From assembly GCF_900142165.1 (NCBI RefSeq), contig NZ_FQZY01000008.1:62001-126000 (forward strand): a stretch of 64,000 bases of DNA. Reading direction: 5' to 3'. Below the pieces are notes generated by a model. It had not been told where the DNA came from, made no database searches, and worked only from the letters and a program-made list of their open reading frames with translations. This document shows positions 61,373 to 64,000 of the stretch, one piece after another; positions within the stretch are counted from its first letter, which is position 1, and the number at the start of each line of letters is the position of its first letter. The stretch is from Hespellia stercorisuis DSM 15480 (GTDB lineage Bacteria; Bacillota; Clostridia; Lachnospirales; Lachnospiraceae). Position numbers and translations under genes: made by a program.

Positions 61373-63121
61373 ATGAAGAAGATTATTAACAACCCGGATC
61401 ACGTCGTGGACGAAATGATGGCTGGCTATATCAGCGCCTACAGACGGTACTTTGAAAAGCACCCAAGTGTTAACGGAGTGATTTCGAAACAGAGAAGAAA
61501 AGACAAAGTTGCGCTGGTAATTGGCGGTGGAAGCGGTCATGAGCCTATGTTCTCCGGTTTTGTGGGAAAAGGTCTTGCAGATGCGGCTGCATGCGGAAAC
61601 ATCTTTGCCTCCCCGGATCCGAACACCATCTATGAGACGGCGAAAGCGGTAGACCAGGGGAAAGGGGTCATTTTCGTTTACGGCTGCTATGCCGGTGACA
61701 ATCTGAACTTTGATATGGGAGAGGAATTTCTGAACGGAGACGGAATTGCAACAACCCATGTCCGTGTCCGGGACGATGTGGCTTCTGCACCGAAGGATAG
61801 AATCGAGGACCGCCGCGGTATCGCGGGAGATGTGTTCGTGGTCAAGACGGCCGGAGCGGCCTGTGATTCGGGAAGAAGTCTGGAGGAAGTGACAAGGGTC
61901 ACAGAGAAGGCGAGAGATAACACGAGAACAATCGGCGTGGCTACCGCGCCGGCGCAGCTCCCGGGAGTGGACAAACCGATCTTCGAGCTGGGTGAAAATG
62001 AAATCGAGTATGGTATGGGACTTCATGGGGAGCGCGGTGTCCTGCGTACGACATGGGAGGATGCCGATGTCCTCGTTACGAAAATGTACGGGCAGATCAT
62101 GGAGGATGCCGACCTGAAATCAGGCGATGAGGTCTGTGTGCTCGTGAATGGTTTGGGTTCCACAACGATCACCGAGCTGGCGATTGCCTACCGCAAGGTG
62201 AAGGAACTGCTCGACAAGGATGGAATCAAAGTTCACGATACAGATCTGAACAGCTATTGTACAAGCCAGGAGATGGGCGGATTTTCCATTACTCTGTTCA
62301 AGCTGGACGACGAACTGAAAGAACTGTATGATATGCCGTGTTACTGCCCGTATTATGCAAAGGGCGAGCTCACAGGAGCGAATATGAGTGACGTGGAGGA
62401 GAATGCTCCGGTAGAGGCGGAGCCGGAATTTGATGAAAATGATGTGGAAGAAGCGGCAGTCACCAGAAGCAGAGCCGGTGAACTGACAGAGCTGAGTGCC
62501 GAGGATGCCAGAAATATGCTCATTTACATAGCGGACAAGGTGATTGCACAGAAGCTGTACCTGACAGAGATTGACAGTGCAATCGGGGACGGAGACCATG
62601 GGATCGGCATGGCCGGCGGTATGCAGAAAGCAAAGAGAAAGCTTTTGCAGATGCAGGGAACAGAAGATGTATACGCCGTTTTTGCAGCGGCAGGAAAAGC
62701 GATGCTACTGTCTATGGGCGGAGCCTCCGGTGTGATATTCGGCAGCCTTTATCTTGCGGGTGCCAAAGATGCAGAACCGAAGAGCGTACTTGGGGCTGCG
62801 GATATTGCGCGAATGGAGCGCAAGAGTCTTGGAGCCATTCAGGATAGAGGAAAAGCCGAGATCGGAGACAAGACGATGGTCGATGCGCTTGCCCCGGCGG
62901 TGGCCGCGATGGAGGCTAACACGGACAAGACCCTGCTCGAGATGTTGAAGAAAGCTGAGGAGGCGGCAAAACAGGGAGTGGAAGACACCAAGAAGTACCA
63001 GGCGAAATTCGGCCGCGCCAAGTCACTAATGGAGCGGGCAATCGGATACCAGGATGCAGGGGCTACTTCGGTGTGGCTCATTTTCCAGGGGATGAGAGAA
63101 TTCGTGGAAGATAAGATGTAA
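61373..63121 (+). CDS. Fused dihydroxyacetone kinase (DhaK-DhaL)
   Basis: A 582-residue two-domain kinase. The DhaK part (residues 1-~335) has GGGSGHEPMFSGFVGKGLAD near 51 and YGMGLHGERGVL near 218 with the substrate-binding His. An acidic linker (SDVEENAPVEAEPEFDEND) covers ~340-365. The DhaL part (~375-582) has DSAIGDGDHGIGMAGGMQKA and YQDAGATSVWLIF. Fusion indicates ATP use. Both halves strongly resemble the separate DhaK and DhaL at 21438-23076, so it is a fusion paralogue. It may phosphorylate dihydroxyacetone or a related ketose released by the transketolase. Confidence 0.92.
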   Translation: MKKIINNPDHVVDEMMAGYISAYRRYFEKHPSVNGVISKQRRKDKVALVIGGGSGHEPMFSGFVGKGLADAAACGNIFASPDPNTIYETAKAVDQGKGVIFVYGCYAGDNLNFDMGEEFLNGDGIATTHVRVRDDVASAPKDRIEDRRGIAGDVFVVKTAGAACDSGRSLEEVTRVTEKARDNTRTIGVATAPAQLPGVDKPIFELGENEIEYGMGLHGERGVLRTTWEDADVLVTKMYGQIMEDADLKSGDEVCVLVNGLGSTTITELAIAYRKVKELLDKDGIKVHDTDLNSYCTSQEMGGFSITLFKLDDELKELYDMPCYCPYYAKGELTGANMSDVEENAPVEAEPEFDENDVEEAAVTRSRAGELTELSAEDARNMLIYIADKVIAQKLYLTEIDSAIGDGDHGIGMAGGMQKAKRKLLQMQGTEDVYAVFAAAGKAMLLSMGGASGVIFGSLYLAGAKDAEPKSVLGAADIARMERKSLGAIQDRGKAEIGDKTMVDALAPAVAAMEANTDKTLLEMLKKAEEAAKQGVEDTKKYQAKFGRAKSLMERAIGYQDAGATSVWLIFQGMREFVEDKM

Positions 63122-63168
63122 CGGATGTTCCGGCTGGGGTTCTGGCTTAGGTCTATCTTTTGCAGTGA

Positions 63169-63212
63169 AAACCCGCAGATTGCTTGAAAACAAAGCTTTC
63201 TGCGGGTTTTTA
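63169..63212 (+). terminator. Intrinsic terminator after the fused kinase
   Basis: AACCCGCAGA pairs with TCTGCGGGTT, inner CTTG/CAAAG-type pairing, then TTTTT. Its T-run touches the small minus-strand ORF. Confidence 0.85.
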
Positions 63213-63253
63213 TGTAATAGGAAGTTTTCTGAACTTTCCTCGTATTACATAAA
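63209..63253. repeat. Imperfect palindrome with 11-bp arms
   Basis: TTTATGTAATA (63209-63219) pairs with TATTACATAAA (63243-63253); inside, GGAAGTT opposes AACTTTCC with one bulge. It abuts the fused-kinase terminator and forms the end of the small ORF. Possible remnant of a mobile palindromic element. Confidence 0.5.
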
Positions 63254-63323
63254 GCGCCTCCTCAGCTACTAACTGTTTTGACAGCGTGGTATAGACTTGA
63301 ATATTGTTGGAACTGATAGCCAT
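63210..63323 (-). CDS. Truncated small ORF, possibly a ribbon-helix-helix fragment
   Basis: A 37-codon frame on the minus strand: ATG at 63323 with GGAGGTCTCAT upstream, so translation is credible. The first ~20 residues (MAISSNNIQVYTTLSKQLVA) resemble the start of small ribbon-helix-helix DNA-binding proteins of Clostridia, as I recall them. The remaining half (LYVIRGKFRKLPIT) is encoded by one arm and loop of an inverted repeat and does not look like the family. I infer a gene cut short by insertion or rearrangement; a real short peptide is possible. Confidence 0.4.
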   Translation of the reverse strand: MAISSNNIQVYTTLSKQLVAEEALYVIRGKFRKLPIT

Positions 63324-63479
63324 ATGAGACCTCCAAATATTAAATAGTACAGTCATTTTAGCATAATTCGAAAGAAGGAGCAATATGGAAGAAAAGTAGA
63401 GAAAAGCATACTTTAAACATATTGTATTTCATCGTACAAGACTGTATAATGGACATACTAAAGATAGCGGAGGAATTTT

Positions 63480-64000
63480 ATGAGTTATTAGACCACAGAT
63501 GGCTTAATGCGCCACTTACGAAATAATGGAATTGCCATCTCAGGCAGTACTCAGAAACGGCAATTAATGAATACTGGATATTTTCATGGATACAAGGGGT
63601 ATCGCTTTTTTAAGAATGCCCAGATTGGTTTACCATTCACATCATATGATGAAGTCTATGCAACGATTCAGTATGATTCAGCATTGAAATCTTTGTTTTA
63701 CGGAAAGATGATGTTTATTGAAACGGCAGTGAAGAATATTGCCCTTGAAAGTATACTTGTTCATGCAAACTCGGAGAATATTCAAGATATGTTCGATAGA
63801 GTAGTTAGTGGATATAAAAATGCACCTGCTACTTTTACTACAGAACAAAAGAAAAAACTGCAACAAAACAAATTGAATTTGCAAAACTCCATTCAGTCAA
63901 GTTTGGCGTATGCTTACAAAAAAGATAATCCTAAAATCACACATTTTTATAACAATGATGGTTATTCAGGTGTACCGATTTGGGCTCTGTTCGAAATTAT
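63480..64000 (+). pseudogene. Abi-family protein gene with early amber codon (partial at window end)
   Basis: From ATG 63480 (GCGGAGGAA upstream) the frame reads MSY, TAG (63489-63491), TTDGLMRHLRNN, then stays open to the window edge. GYFHGYKGYRFFKN, FETAVK-type MFIETAVKNIALESIL and the rest resemble the Abi_2 (AbiD/AbiF) phage-exclusion family. Without the stop it would be intact. The next in-frame ATG (63507) has no ribosome site but could restart translation nine codons in. I call it broken or translated at a low level; the 3' end is not visible. Family assignment is by recalled pattern. Confidence 0.6.

Noticed and set aside
15763-63491. TAG reassignment, from three in-frame amber codons
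   Set aside because: They occur only in a gene relic and in one likely broken gene; all well-supported genes read normally without internal TAG.

Overview
The window looks like chromosomal DNA of a spore-former-related Clostridia, most likely a Lachnospiraceae. Pointers are the paired glgC/glgD genes, spoVG, a DnaD/DnaI-type helicase-loading pair, a prolyl-tRNA synthetase of the short archaeal/eukaryotic type, Gram-positive lipoprotein signal peptides, strong AGGAGG ribosome binding sites and moderate GC. No rRNA, tRNA, CRISPR array, insertion sequence or integrase was seen. The species is not assigned.

Region 1 (1-15.7 kb) is housekeeping. On the minus strand lie a partial ribose-phosphate pyrophosphokinase, a DnaI/DnaC-like loader, a DnaD-domain protein and murC. 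On the plus strand lie glgC-glgD-spoVG, then an RluA-type pseudouridine synthase (minus), a Na+/Ca2+ exchanger, proS and the str operon rpsL-rpsG-fusA-tuf. Two perfect DnaA boxes sit beside the dnaD promoter. Two near-identical ~107-bp elements follow the rpsL and rpsG stop codons.

Region 2 (15.7-23.1 kb) starts with a decayed epimerase gene and a GntR regulator. Then come a threonate-type dehydrogenase/kinase operon and an operon of aldo-keto reductase, VOC protein, DhaK and DhaL. The last two operons share a CCGGTATACCGG-type palindrome, the likely GntR site.

Region 3 (23.1-32.8 kb) is an almost complete autoinducer-2 uptake and degradation system. lsrR-lsrK-cupin run on the minus strand; lsrA-lsrC-lsrD-lsrB-lsrF and a FucU/RbsD-type mutarotase run on the plus strand. 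lsrG is absent; the cupin and the mutarotase are candidates for its step. An 11-mer, GAACAAAAGTT, occurs at the lsrR start, before lsrA and before the region 2 DhaK/DhaL operon, suggesting one LsrR regulon.

Region 4 (32.8-48.0 kb) holds a minus-strand operon (split transketolase, FGGY kinase, cyclase-family hydrolase). RpiR and LacI regulators follow, then a complete sugar ABC transporter, a GlpK-like kinase, a zinc polyol dehydrogenase, a trigger-factor-like lipoprotein with a repetitive tail, and a histidine phosphatase.

Region 5 (48.0-63.1 kb) is a DeoR-controlled cluster. It encodes a full 2-oxoacid dehydrogenase complex (E1 alpha, E1 beta, E2, E3), an aldolase homologue that has lost key active-site residues, an FGGY kinase, lipoate-protein ligase, an SGNH hydrolase, a second split transketolase, a LysR regulator and a fused DhaK-DhaL kinase. 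The combination points to an uncharacterised sugar or sugar-acid pathway ending in DHA phosphate and an acyl-CoA.

The right end holds a truncated small ORF with a palindrome and an Abi-family gene interrupted by an early amber codon.
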